DNA of 64,000 nt from Pichia kudriavzevii (lineage: Eukaryota; Ascomycota; Pichiomycetes; Pichiales; Pichiaceae): NCBI RefSeq assembly GCF_003054445.1, contig NC_042509.1, positions 868,001 to 932,000 on the forward strand. Direction: 5' to 3'. Position numbers and translations under genes: made by a program. Numbering within the stretch: position 1 is the stretch's first letter; each line of letters starts with the position of its first letter. Of the stretch, positions 28,901 to 38,057 are shown piece after piece. The notes beneath the pieces were generated by a model. That model did no database searches, was not told where the DNA came from, and saw nothing but the letters and a program-made list of their open reading frames with translations.

Positions 28901-29158
28901 TATAAACTGATTCGATGCTGGGTCATTGAAGGTATTTGATGAGTTGATTGGTTGGATCACATTATAAGTACAAGTACTAGCCTTACCAGAGTTTATGCAT
29001 CTTGTACAAGGCTGTTTTTTGTCACATTTAGTCTTGCGACGTTTACAATTGGTGCACACCAAGGTCGATCTGTTTCTTTGCTTCTTTACTTTCTTAATCT
29101 CGGCATCTGACTCTGTCATATTGCCGTGTGTAATGTGATCCATTCTGTCATTTTGCAT
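25922..29158 (-). CDS. Zn2Cys6 fungal transcription factor
   Basis: A 1078-residue regulator. The binuclear zinc cluster is complete: Cys35-x2-Cys38-x6-Cys45-x5-Cys51-x2-Cys54-x8-Cys63, preceded by a basic KKVKKQRNR stretch. Residues about 85-260 are low complexity, with loosely repeated NYP/YQS units. The C-terminal 700 residues form the helical fungal-specific regulatory domain (LWNSRDFVYLATELFDPL, WFLWNFYLQLDGEYSVRLG). I cannot assign it to a named yeast factor. The open frame begins at a TTG 16 codons upstream; ATG 29158 is the first usable start. Its promoter carries an inverted CGG repeat, suggesting autoregulation, and it lies directly upstream of dehydrogenase copy B, a plausible target. 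Confidence 0.85.
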   Translation of the reverse strand: MQNDRMDHITHGNMTESDAEIKKVKKQRNRSTLVCTNCKRRKTKCDKKQPCTRCINSGKASTCTYNVIQPINSSNTFNDPASNQFILYPTNEEYLPLQLDSSQALKSSGLPDPFSPLRSISLSNKLTASPQSHLPKYSEGFPLNYKHNEQTSYQSSQISYDYKSNFQPSSKITCQSSVLNNTQPNYPANIPANYPIGYPTTYITNQHSVPFQAKYQSDYQSGFPINYQSSYQAEPEILENQVISIPSCHPNHSRQSLNQTELLGKEHDGLPVMDKDLIQHPGNNTSAAKSGLEDDRIKRLSEKINQLAVNPTKTNRILMLQLLEQLKLTLQTKSTVPVSRLSENANVILDANVWKLSKDTGIIRNRVTTLNYASTLWNSRDFVYLATELFDPLLELYFKRWEKVKCRKVLIDLNLTDRSKIDGIITKIKPFMIHNLKAIQERVEYFKTNLNFFIFGKLIPVQLLESIINFDLIYGHLKYSEKYKECYFEIALIFAIINISETFDKLNNTSKYEFQLDNTFENLTDVCISLINMTNYKQRTNYVGLITFLMISYTSLIYNKNAYTGLNREYIYPLLREHIGMLFQLGYHLNHDPNDSENVVEKYRNFSIKKKDLWFLWNFYLQLDGEYSVRLGTPLLINDEFCEKFHLVDPTDPLEMKSMNYVSLVRDLAHLLNSKSGTNYGSISTFMDRVMESYDTLECFKTRETLRYHDNNCDDNHSNGQSTNGKLYYTVEDRFNLDIKIKYIKLIFFLNLLLFCCFKKENIKRNFPEMGFDSPHYIEIVEIRKLCGMRILLLICLTYRLIEFLSNDNNATKEILLCLRGELIPCFGFPTLCTLDCVLTLYGDASNDERPNQIDINDIPLNELDVILRDEQLIKKYNKEIGIGYLDFPKNTQFIIRIYEAARSNPILSDNFEFYIKSKIIGLAVYVLTMFSELKKHHDVKELGLYSVLSRIVTQRLYELQHSKSCKRDALLSVILNDEEVEEVPYGLNPNIATLMEQTDPQRLQPGNIQLQHQTWNGKIDLGGNNRAIQLHSLKTDNSQDLLPPDQLVSMIHLFINDERFTSGITSFDIDFSRMKMP

Positions 29159-29254
29159 CTTGCCGATAAGAACGAGTGCTATCCGAGCAACATCAGTAAC
29201 AGCCAAGGTACTTTCTTTAAAAAAAAAAAAGACAACACTCCTTGTAAACTACTT

Positions 29255-29285
29255 CGGATATAATTAAATAGCCCCGTTATATCCG
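29255..29285. promoter_or_regulatory. Inverted CGGATATAA repeat upstream of the Zn2Cys6 gene
   Basis: CGGATATAA (29255-29263) and TTATATCCG (29277-29285) are exact reverse complements separated by 13 bases, about 100-127 bases before the ATG at 29158. The geometry, CGG triplets pointing toward each other, is a classic Zn2Cys6 dimer site, and the TTCGGA core recurs upstream of both dehydrogenase copies. Confidence 0.6.
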
Positions 29286-31136
29286 GTGTTTCTCGGAAGC
29301 GCTTTTATTTACCAGAAAAAAAAAAAGCAAACTAACAGTCAAGACAGATTAAATGGGCAGTATTCTAGTGGGGAAGAGATCTTATCTAACTGGTGGGAAA
29401 CCACATCTTGCTGATAAATTCATCTGCAATGCATTATAATGCAATTATAGAAACTGTGTGCTCGGGTTTAGGCATTTTTCGATCACATTCTTTTTCTTCG
29501 TAAATTTTTTAGACAATTTGGCTCCTTCAGCCTTAAGGCTTGCATTACAATAAGGGTAAATGGAGATTACACAGTAGAACAAGTGGGGGGGAAGGTTTTA
29601 GGAATGGAATAATCATGGGTCTGCAACTAGGGTAAATTATGAACTAGGAGATTGTGCATGTGCCCCATTTGTGTCCATAAAGGACACAAATGGGGTGCAA
29701 CTGAGTGCCCGCTTGGGTAGTTAAGTTGCGGACAAGCCCAAAGTATAAAACGCACAGATTTCCAAAGTACTGTTGTAGTTGTTTTCGGGAACACTCATGC
29801 ATGTTACTATTGTAGCAGCTTCTAACTTTGATTGGGATTTTTCTCCTCTCCATGCACATTTTCTTCTATCAAGCACCTTATGCATTTCACGCCCCAATAC
29901 AAGAGAAACTCAAATTAGGAAATAGAAGAAACTAAGGCGCATGGCTGTGCGGTCACGTGCATGCGTGTCTCCATCTCCCTCATGCGCCACGCGCGGTATA
30001 TGAGAAATAGGTAGATCAAGTGTCGTGTACTTTAATTTTTCTATAGTGTGGTCTCAAGTTATCGTGGTTGTCTGTGCAGCTCCATAGCGAACATGTCGTG
30101 TCTCCAGATACCGTAACTATGGGTGATGTCATTATGGATCGGATCCTGGGAATGGGACTGGGGGATACGCATAGGCAACACTGTCGGGGGAAGGAATCTA
30201 CATATGGGAAGTGTTATCAAATAGCCGGTATTTTAAAGTCCAACATGAAGAGTGAGCCGAGCACGGTAGTTGTGCTATCCACCAACCGCAGACAGCAAAC
30301 AGAAAATGGCATCATCCACATAATAGAACACTTTCCCCTACATGGAGAGACCACGCTATCGGCCAAAAAGTATGCAAATACCTGCCCTCGTATTGAGGCA
30401 ATTCGCGAGAAGGACATTGGAGAATCAAACTACGTCATTAGGCCAATGATGATCTTCTACAACATAGGACAAGAGTGAGCTGACAGTAAAAAGGTTGTTG
30501 ACAAGCAACAACGTCAGTAATCAGATGGATTTTATGCACTTGTAGGAGCCGGAAAAAACAAAAAAAACAAAAACAAAAACAAAACAAAACAGAATCAGAG
30601 ACAACGAAAACTATATTATGGTATTGACTTCTCAAAGAGGAGAACCTATAAGATCTCGGAATTAGTTCTCCTTTTCCAAACCATACTCTCCAGTCTTTGT
30701 TGATGTTCCAAACGAGGACCCCCATAGGGTAGGGGGGACTTAGATAATAAACTTTTGTAGTGTTGAATGTCGGTGTTAGTATTATCCATGAGTTATGAAC
30801 TGTAAATACAAGTCACAGATAATTCCACAATGCTATTGTAGCGTATAAAATGTAAAAGTCTCTAGAGTTTAGGCAATCCACAAAAAGTAACAATCGAGAT
30901 TAAGCTGGCTGTTCTTGATGAAGCACTAAAAGCCGCACACCAAATTTTAGTTGCTGTGTATTCATCCATTTTACCTAATTTTTCAAAGGAAAAAAATTAA
31001 AAAAAATTAAAAAATTAAAAACAGTGGAGAACTTGTTTTCTTTTCTTTTTTCCCCCCGAGTATTCCTTGTTTACATGATTTTATAGTACTAATTTACATA
31101 AATAACATACGCTGGGGAGGTAAACAATATCAAAAG
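29286..31136. other. Gene-poor region between the Zn2Cys6 gene and the p24-like gene
   Basis: About 1.85 kb with no gene I can support. An open stretch (30068-30478) begins only at TTG, has its first ATG at 30119, and shows no recognisable domain. The region does contain a strong 14-base hairpin (29663-29695), a CACGTG (29953-29958) and a GC-rich 14-mer (29981-29994) that recurs at 32849. A/T-only tracts at about 30980-31020 precede the p24-like gene. Confidence 0.5.
29663..29695. repeat. Perfect 14-bp inverted repeat (hairpin) with 5-base loop
   Basis: CCCCATTTGTGTCC at 29663-29676 is followed by the loop ATAAA and the exact reverse complement at 29682-29695. It lies in non-coding DNA. It could form a stable RNA hairpin or cruciform, or be a dimeric protein-binding site. 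No U tract follows, so it is not a bacterial-style terminator. Confidence 0.9.
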
Positions 31137-32024
31137 ATGATTATATTTGGAATGGTGTTTCGTTTGCTTGCTTTTCTGAGTATTTTTGTCAGTGAAGCTG
31201 TGCATGTTAGTGCCACACAACTATGCATGGAGATACCGCCAAGCAGAACCGATTCGCAAGAACTAATGACTGAACTAAACATGCTACATCAACACCTATA
31301 TTCCATGGATGCATCTAAGAGTAAGAACCAGAATGAAATCCAACTATTGAATGACAAAATCGACAAGGTTGTCAATGATTATCTGATAAGTAATAGTTGC
31401 TTACGTTATTATTTTAAAGAATATATATCATTTGAAGAGGTTGAAAATAGTCTACTTTTAAACAATGGGATAGTTGTATCATTACGCTTAAAACTTGACG
31501 ATTACCACATTGACCAAAGAAAACAAAAGCTTAATTTGAATATTATCGATCCAATGGCCAATACATTGAGGAGGATCAACAGCATTGAAGAAACAGAACT
31601 AAGGTTTTTATTTGATTATCCAATTGAGGAGAAGACACGAGATTATTTCAATGAGCAATATTTCGATGTATGTTTGGAAAATATCAAATACGATAAATCA
31701 TGGAGTTCGACTATATCAATAATCAATGGAGAACTTGAACTCATTTTCGGTATGAACTCAATTAATAAAAAATACGCTGAATCGACAGAGAAAGTCAACT
31801 CCATCTTTGAACAGCTCCAACTAATTGACAGTGAGTTAGACTTAGTTTATAAACAACTTGTACATAACCTCAGAACAAGTGAACCACTGTTAAGAGATAA
31901 AAATGAGGATACATTAACAAAATCACTGATTTGGTTTATTGTGATATTTGTTATCTATTTAATTGTCAATTTTATACAAATTTCATGGTTGATCAAATAC
32001 CTGAAAAACAAAAATCTTATTTGA
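31137..32024 (+). CDS. Divergent p24 (emp24/gp25L) family cargo receptor, Rrt6-like
   Basis: A 295-residue type I membrane protein. It has an N-terminal signal peptide (MIIFGMVFRLLAFLSIFVSEA), then a GOLD-like lumenal domain with LCMEIPP at the start, the strand LNLNIIDPMANTL near residues 136-148, and YFDVCLENI near 175-183. These mirror the p24 pattern of an early Cys and a later VCF/VCL. A coiled-coil neck precedes a single transmembrane helix (about 261-282) and a short basic tail. p24 proteins select cargo for COPII and COPI vesicles between ER and Golgi. Standard p24s are about 200 residues; the excess here is an extended helical insert after the first strand. S. cerevisiae Rrt6 is a similarly long, divergent p24. 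The tail (KYLKNKNLI) lacks a clean KKxx. Confidence 0.65.
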   Translation: MIIFGMVFRLLAFLSIFVSEAVHVSATQLCMEIPPSRTDSQELMTELNMLHQHLYSMDASKSKNQNEIQLLNDKIDKVVNDYLISNSCLRYYFKEYISFEEVENSLLLNNGIVVSLRLKLDDYHIDQRKQKLNLNIIDPMANTLRRINSIEETELRFLFDYPIEEKTRDYFNEQYFDVCLENIKYDKSWSSTISIINGELELIFGMNSINKKYAESTEKVNSIFEQLQLIDSELDLVYKQLVHNLRTSEPLLRDKNEDTLTKSLIWFIVIFVIYLIVNFIQISWLIKYLKNKNLI

Positions 32025-32107
32025 TTAAACCACCGTCTGACTCTATCCAATCAGATAAATCTGTGTACAAATTTATATAAAACTAATAGAAATATCAACT
32101 AGCCAAA

Positions 32108-32539
32108 CTAAACATCATTGTCCGTACTCATTGGTATAGTAGTGGAATCGTACTTGTTTGGAGACATGCCCTGAAAAGGTCGATCAGAAGCAGAATCGTC
32201 CAATGGAACCTGTCGATGGAGGTTCCGATTCTTCAGTTCCTCCCTCAATATCTCTATTCTCTCTTGTTGGTTATTCATCACAACCATGTTTTCCGCTATA
32301 CTGTCTCTGTATATTTTAACATCATCTTCCGTTACAGGACCAAACTCATCGTCCTCTTCTCCGTCATAATTCTGTTTCTTCTCCTTCTTCATTAACGACT
32401 CCATCAACTTATTCGAGTCTTTCAGTCTAGCCACTGAATTTTCTAGCCTCTCTAATATAAGTGCCAATTGCTCATCCGAGGAATCTCTGATGGCCAATTG
32501 GAAATCAATAATGGAAATGGGACGCTTGTATTCGGACAT
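32108..32539 (-). CDS. TMA17: Proteasome assembly chaperone Tma17/Adc17
   Basis: A 143-residue helical protein that follows Tma17 throughout: RPISIIDFQLAIRDSSDEQ at the start, LERLENSVARLKDSNKLM, an acidic EEDDEFG linker, then DVKIYRDSIAENMVVMNNQ and an EQERIEIL-like helix, with a low-complexity tail. S. cerevisiae Tma17 is 150 residues. Tma17/Adc17 binds the Rpt6-Rpt3 ATPases and supports regulatory-particle assembly under proteotoxic stress. The first ATG fits the family. It is convergent with the p24-like gene (83 bases apart). Confidence 0.85.
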   Translation of the reverse strand: MSEYKRPISIIDFQLAIRDSSDEQLALILERLENSVARLKDSNKLMESLMKKEKKQNYDGEEDDEFGPVTEDDVKIYRDSIAENMVVMNNQQERIEILREELKNRNLHRQVPLDDSASDRPFQGMSPNKYDSTTIPMSTDNDV

Positions 32540-32991
32540 TATTCCTAATAGGTGGAAATGTGTGTAATTTCAGAAACCTCCTTGATTAAACTTAATTCAA
32601 ATTGCTAAGGGACCAATAGGATTTCAGAAATGTGGATTCCTCCCTTTATATACTCAATACCTAAAGACCAATCCCCTTGAAGGAGGTCATCAACATCAGT
32701 GTACCCTTCATCATCCCATGCCTCTGCATGTGCCCCCAATTGGTGTTTGCACCATCTCTCCGCGTTGTACAGGCAGCATGCGCCACGTCTGTCAGCAAAT
32801 GAGGAGTGCGGGGAGAAGGAGAGAAGGGGAAGAAAAACTACTCCTCCGCATGCGCCACGCGCCACAGGAGAAATTGCCCGTTTTGGCAGGGTGTTACGTT
32901 TTCTCAATTACGTCAGGACGGCGATTAATGAGATAGTTGGAGATGCGTTGTCCGGATTTATTTACGAGCGTATTGGGAAGGGAAGAACGGG

Positions 32992-33063
32992 AAATAGAAA
33001 ATGGATAATAGACAATGGAAAATGGAAAATGGAAAATAGAAAATGGAAAATGGAAAATGGAAA
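32992..33063. repeat. Tandem array of about ten ATGGAAA-type 7-mers
   Basis: Units of AAAATGG or AAAATAG repeat across roughly 70 bases with few changes. The array is out of any supported gene. Confidence 0.85.
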
Positions 33064-33104
33064 CTAAATAATGAAAAAATGGAGAATAGTGAAAAGGGGA
33101 AATG

Positions 33105-33157
33105 CGCAATGTGTAATGTGTAATTTGTAATGTGTAATGAGTAATGTGTAATGAGTG
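33105..33157. repeat. Tandem array of GTAATGT/GTAATGA units
   Basis: Six or so units built on TGTGTAATG with T/A changes follow the previous array by about 40 bases. It is non-coding minisatellite DNA with no sign of a gene. Confidence 0.8.
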
Positions 33158-33787
33158 GTATGCTAGTGGTTATGGGAGGTGTGCCAAAAATGGGCCACTG
33201 CTGTCCTATGGAATCTGTTGGAATTTATTGGAACATGTTGCAGGTATGTTTGTGCTGTGTATAGCCCATCTAGCATATAGCTCTTATATTAACTATATGG
33301 GTATGTGTTTAAATGTGTGTATACTATAAGGAATTGTTCCTCTTGAATAATTTCGCTGATTTATCTAGAGATAGCCAATGCAGGGGCAGATTTTAGTTTA
33401 CAACTGGCAATGTTCTAGCTCTATTTTTCGAGCTGAAACAGATAAAAAACTTAATGCATTAGAAGCCAGTTAGCGAAATCGGAGACAAATTGGAAAATAT
33501 GGTTCGTGCCCAATTTTCGTTGTAACATTCCATTCCTGTGATCGCCATGCATGACGGAGTAAATTACATAAACGCATGCATTGTGTATGATTATGTCCTT
33601 CCCTAAATAGTCGAGTTTGGATGTTTCCGCAGTTTTTAGTAGTTATAAAAACTCTGTTATTTAAAGTTGGTGTTGTCCCTCGTGGTTCCTTTTTTTTTCT
33701 CTTAGACATGCATCTTAATCTAATTTGGTTATTTATAATAATATTAAAATTGGTATTGTCTGCTAATATATCTCTAACTAAGTGATC

Positions 33788-35413
33788 ATGTACTCCTCTA
33801 CTATTCCGAAACACGTCCATTCAGAATTCCGAGTCGACTCTCCAACGCTTGCCGAATTCGGCAATAGGTCCGGCGGAGTAGCGAGTACCATCAATAATTC
33901 TGTCTTGAATAACGGTCAACCAGCAATTCCAAATGCCGGTACCCCCTATTCGAATTTGATGAATTTGAACAGCCAATATGCTTCTAACTCAAACATATTC
34001 CAAACTGACCAGCTTGGTAAAACAATTGATGAGGAGAGCTTCAAGTTCACCCCGAGGTGTTTGACCCCGCTAAATTTCGATATCAACCAATCCTCGCAAC
34101 AAATGGGTAATCTCTTGAACGCCACAGCTAGTGACAATTTGGGTCTTGTCAATGAATCGATGTATGGTTCGATGTTTGTCACTCAAAAGAAGGACCCCAT
34201 CCAAAGGGGTCTTGACTATGATGCTGGATTGCAAATGTTGGGCTCGAATCAGCAAGAACAACCAGAACTCCAACAACAGGAGGGTTATAAGGAACCTCTA
34301 ACTGGCTTCCGAAAGAATATACACTATACCACACTGAGTAGTCCTATGGATTCTAACAGTTCTTTATCGCCATATCAAAGAAATAGTTTGCTAAGTACTG
34401 AAGATTACATTAATGCACAGCAAACCATTGACACTAATCAAAGTGATATAACTTATTCAAACTCAGGATCAGATATTTATAATAATAATGCAACTAGTAC
34501 TATTGGTGAATTAGGTGAGATTTATAAAGACCGCATCTTATCGAACTTATCTGACATGGATCTGTTTGTTGGCGACTTAAAAGATAATTACAATGCAGCA
34601 TTACCAATGCCACTACTACCTTCACAGACATTTGATTTTAGATTTAGAGATAACAACGAAGATAACATTAATTATGCAAACAATATCATCAACAACAGTA
34701 ACGAGGGCAACCATTACAGTAATGACAATAATAACAATGATACTAACAGTGATAACAATAATGAGAACAATAATGATAACAACAACAACAACGACAATAA
34801 CGAAAGTAGTAATAATAACAATAATATTAACAATGGTCAATACCCGGATGGCAATGATGAAGGTGCCTATTATGATGGCGAATATACCAAGAGCCCAATT
34901 GTTGGTAACAAGCGCTCTAAATCAGTCGCTGTCTCCTTGTCTCCAAACACGGTGGGCGAAGAAGACAACTGTCTGAACAGAAACCCAAGAAAAAGAAGAA
35001 ATACTGTTGTAGTACCGCCATCTACACGTGTGATGCGCAAACGTACTAAGAAGGCTGCAGAAGAAGAAGAACTACATGGAGCTAGCGGGGAAGAAGAAGG
35101 AAGTGTAGGTTTCCACGATAATCACCATCATCACAGCCACTCTCATCACTCGGATAAGCAATTCAAGTGTACCCAATGTTCTAGTTCTTTTACTAGGAAA
35201 ACCAGATTAACTGAACACATGAACAGGGTCCACCTGGGGAAAGTGTACCATTTTGAGTGTGAGCAGTGTGGTACCAGGTTGTCATCAAAGGAAAACCTTA
35301 CTAGACATTCAATTGTCCATACAGACAAATTCAAATGTCATGGTTGCGATAGACGATTCGATAGAAGCTACAGATACCTGAGACACATTGAAAAATGTAG
35401 TAGACTACACTGA
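33788..35413 (+). CDS. C2H2 zinc-finger transcription factor with poly-Asn tract
   Basis: A 541-residue protein. Three zinc fingers end the chain: finger 1 Cys461/Cys464/His477/His482, finger 2 Cys491/Cys494/His507/His511, and finger 3 Cys517/Cys520/His533/Cys537, the last being C2HC. A basic RKRRN cluster near residue 405 probably imports the protein into the nucleus. Residues about 295-355 are Asn/Asp-rich, and HHHHSHSHH precedes the fingers. The open frame begins at GTG two codons upstream; ATG 33788 is used. The fingers do not match a named S. cerevisiae factor that I recognise. Long gene-poor flanks on both sides fit a heavily regulated regulatory gene. Confidence 0.85.
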   Translation: MYSSTIPKHVHSEFRVDSPTLAEFGNRSGGVASTINNSVLNNGQPAIPNAGTPYSNLMNLNSQYASNSNIFQTDQLGKTIDEESFKFTPRCLTPLNFDINQSSQQMGNLLNATASDNLGLVNESMYGSMFVTQKKDPIQRGLDYDAGLQMLGSNQQEQPELQQQEGYKEPLTGFRKNIHYTTLSSPMDSNSSLSPYQRNSLLSTEDYINAQQTIDTNQSDITYSNSGSDIYNNNATSTIGELGEIYKDRILSNLSDMDLFVGDLKDNYNAALPMPLLPSQTFDFRFRDNNEDNINYANNIINNSNEGNHYSNDNNNNDTNSDNNNENNNDNNNNNDNNESSNNNNNINNGQYPDGNDEGAYYDGEYTKSPIVGNKRSKSVAVSLSPNTVGEEDNCLNRNPRKRRNTVVVPPSTRVMRKRTKKAAEEEELHGASGEEEGSVGFHDNHHHHSHSHHSDKQFKCTQCSSSFTRKTRLTEHMNRVHLGKVYHFECEQCGTRLSSKENLTRHSIVHTDKFKCHGCDRRFDRSYRYLRHIEKCSRLH

Positions 35414-38057
35414 TTTATAGCCTTCTTATAACTGTATACCTTATATATTCATATATACCCTTGACTTTCAGCTAACGCTATTTATTGACAACGCTTACTG
35501 TGCTTGGTAACCCTCCACTTTGTCATTTATAAACAAACACCACTTCTAATCGGAAATATCCGCATCCATCTGTCTCGTTTACTTGATATTACAAATTAGC
35601 CCGCGTTCTAGAACTCTCAAGCCCCGCATTTATCGATTTCATACGTTTGCTCTTATCTCCACGCGGGAAAATGCTGAACACTTAAGGTTCTATGCATGGA
35701 ATTATTAAATGTTTGAGCTTCGAAGGGCGCACAGTGCAGGCGTCATGAAAACAAGTTGCTGGTGATACAGCTACATACTTAGCCTAGGGATCTTATTCGA
35801 GGTACATACTTGTTCAGGCAAAATATAGATCTCGTTGGAAAGTAGTGGAACCACATGGAATAAGATAAAATTCTGTAATGTTACATCGGCGTAGAGTAAC
35901 TATAGTGAAGGAGCTGTTGCCATTCCCATGTGCAGGATATGTAAGGGGAGCTATTGAAGCCAGTGTATCGTATGTTAATATTTCCCTATGACCTTCTTGA
36001 TTTAGACAATGGTTGGAAGCACATTCCATCGCCCAAATCTTTGTATTCCCGGTAGGATTTTACCCTTGGCTGGTCATCAGCACAACTATGTGTCTCTTCA
36101 AACTTTGATACATTCAGAGGCATGTGTTCTTGGAGAGCCTCGGGATGGATTTACCCTAACAGAGAGTCTGTCTCCTTTGATTGTTTCTGGAGGTATAGTT
36201 CTTCCTTTTTTAAGACAGAGAAGTAGACACAACAAAAATAGGTATGTCTGCATCTCGTACGTCGGCTATGTATTGCTGCCAAGACCTTAACGAATGACAG
36301 CTCAGGGGGGAAGAAATAAGTTAGATTTGTAATCAATACTTACTCTCTCTTTTTCTACCTAAATCGGTTGCATAGTTATCTCTTGCCACAATTTCAGTAT
36401 ATTCTATGTTCACAAAACCCAGTAGCTGTCTATGCAACAAATCTTTATAGCAGAAGGACTTCAATCATGGAATAAGAAAATTAACAAGAATATAATACAG
36501 TACTGCAAACTAAAATTTGCTAGAAGAAGTAACTCAAAACCAAAGTCAGTCAAAGTACTTCTTCAAGCATATGGTCATTATTCAATACCCTCCTCCCCAC
36601 AGCACTTTGTTTTGGCGACATAAATAGAGTTTCATTGGCAACTCAAGTATCACCAACTAACATTTTGAATAGGTGTGCTAACTGACTCTCTTAGATCTAC
36701 TGGTAGTCATTTCTCGAGGTCGGGTTATATTGGTTTCTTCTTATTATTAGAAATACATTCAGCATTGGTTATCCAATAATAACACAGGAAGCTTTCACTA
36801 TTGCACGTTTATGGTATTTATGGAGGAAAGAGAGGAGATGAAACATTTACCTACTTTTATACATTAAAGATTGTTGTGTTTGGCTGAGCTCCTAAAAATA
36901 GCCAGGTGCAACGTTAATTGAATTGGGACGGCAAATAGTATATCAGAATGTAAATTTATTCTACGAGAATAGTGAGCTGTTTGCAGAGGGCATTACTACA
37001 ATGACAAGTGAAAGCTTGGTCGGTAATCGGTATAGTTGAAGCATTTTGTTTTCTGATACTGATCTCAGTAAAACACTACTTCACAATACACAAATACAAT
37101 TGTCAACAAAACCTACAACTTGAGCCACAGCATTTTAACAATCAGATCAATTTCTCAGCCATCCCTGGAAACCTATATAGGGGTTTTGTTAAGTTGCAAT
37201 GAACACTGGAGGAAAAAGGAAACTTGACTGAATAGTGAGCATTGCTTTTTCTTTGCCAGCAAAGTCACATCCGGAAGAGAATATTTGCAACAAAGATGCA
37301 ACTGCAACAGTTTATAAGTTTCCCTTGACATTCCTATTATTTCATTTTGAAAACATCAATTCTTTAAATAATATCAATAGGAATAACCCGCACCATTATA
37401 GCTAACATGCTACTAATAAAAAAGAGAAAAAATCGCATTTGAGCATGAAAACAAGGTTTTATCTGTTGTTGCAGTGCATGTTTGCATGCCATGCACCTCT
37501 CTCAATAGAGATTTCAAGATCTCTACTAAGGCATTTATTATAGATTTGAGTCCTTGCCAAATAATTCCGTATAAATCATGTTTGCTGTGTATATGTTCGC
37601 TTTCTTTTTGGTATCAGAAAGGTCTCTCAAGGTGTAAATATAGTAGTTAGCACTTTTAATAAGAAATAAAGAAAAAAAATTCTCAACTCATATATTCACA
37701 AAATTTAGCAGATTATTTAAATTATAAATTTAGTATATTATATTTATTCATCATCAATTATCCTTGGCACTACCATAGATATAATCATTCTCAGTATGAA
37801 ATGTGGGTATACGTTATTACATGATACTGGAAGAAGGGTAAAGAAAGGCTTGGTCTTTTTGCAAGTATACTAATGGAAGCGTAACATTATTCAACATTAG
37901 ATACAACAACACAACTGTCGCGGTGTACGGGTAGCTGTAGGCTAGGCTCAAACAATAATTATGCAACAGAAAGTACATTCTAAATAATCAGTGAGAAGCC
38001 TCACATCACCTCCCGTTCGAATTAAATGTTTACTTTTTGACTAAAACCAGAACTACC
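35414..38057. other. 2.6-kb gene desert between the C2H2 gene and SEC17
   Basis: I find no supported protein gene, tRNA or known structured RNA. Open frames are short (under 140 codons), lack domain signals and lie on both strands. A small inverted repeat (AGAGAT-TTCAAG-ATCTCT, 37507-37524) is the only local structure I noticed. The stretch is AT-rich with scattered GC-richer patches near 35560-35700. A non-coding transcript or replication origin would be invisible to this reading. Confidence 0.5.

Larger units (their letters stand above)
32540..33787. other. Gene-poor, repeat-bearing promoter region upstream of the C2H2 gene
   Basis: No ORF here is convincing. The left part (32720-32880) is locally GC-rich and carries CATGCGCCACG-type sequences at 32777 and 32849. 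The middle has two simple tandem arrays (32992-33157). The right part is AT-rich and probably serves as the long promoter of the C2H2 factor at 33788. Confidence 0.5.

Noticed and set aside
29159-29206. Sixteen-codon extension of the Zn2Cys6 gene
   Set aside because: It begins at TTG; no ATG or intron signal supports it.
30068-30478. Open frame of 136 codons in the gene-poor region
   Set aside because: It starts at TTG, with its first ATG at 30119, and shows no domain, signal peptide or familiar motif, so I do not call it a gene.
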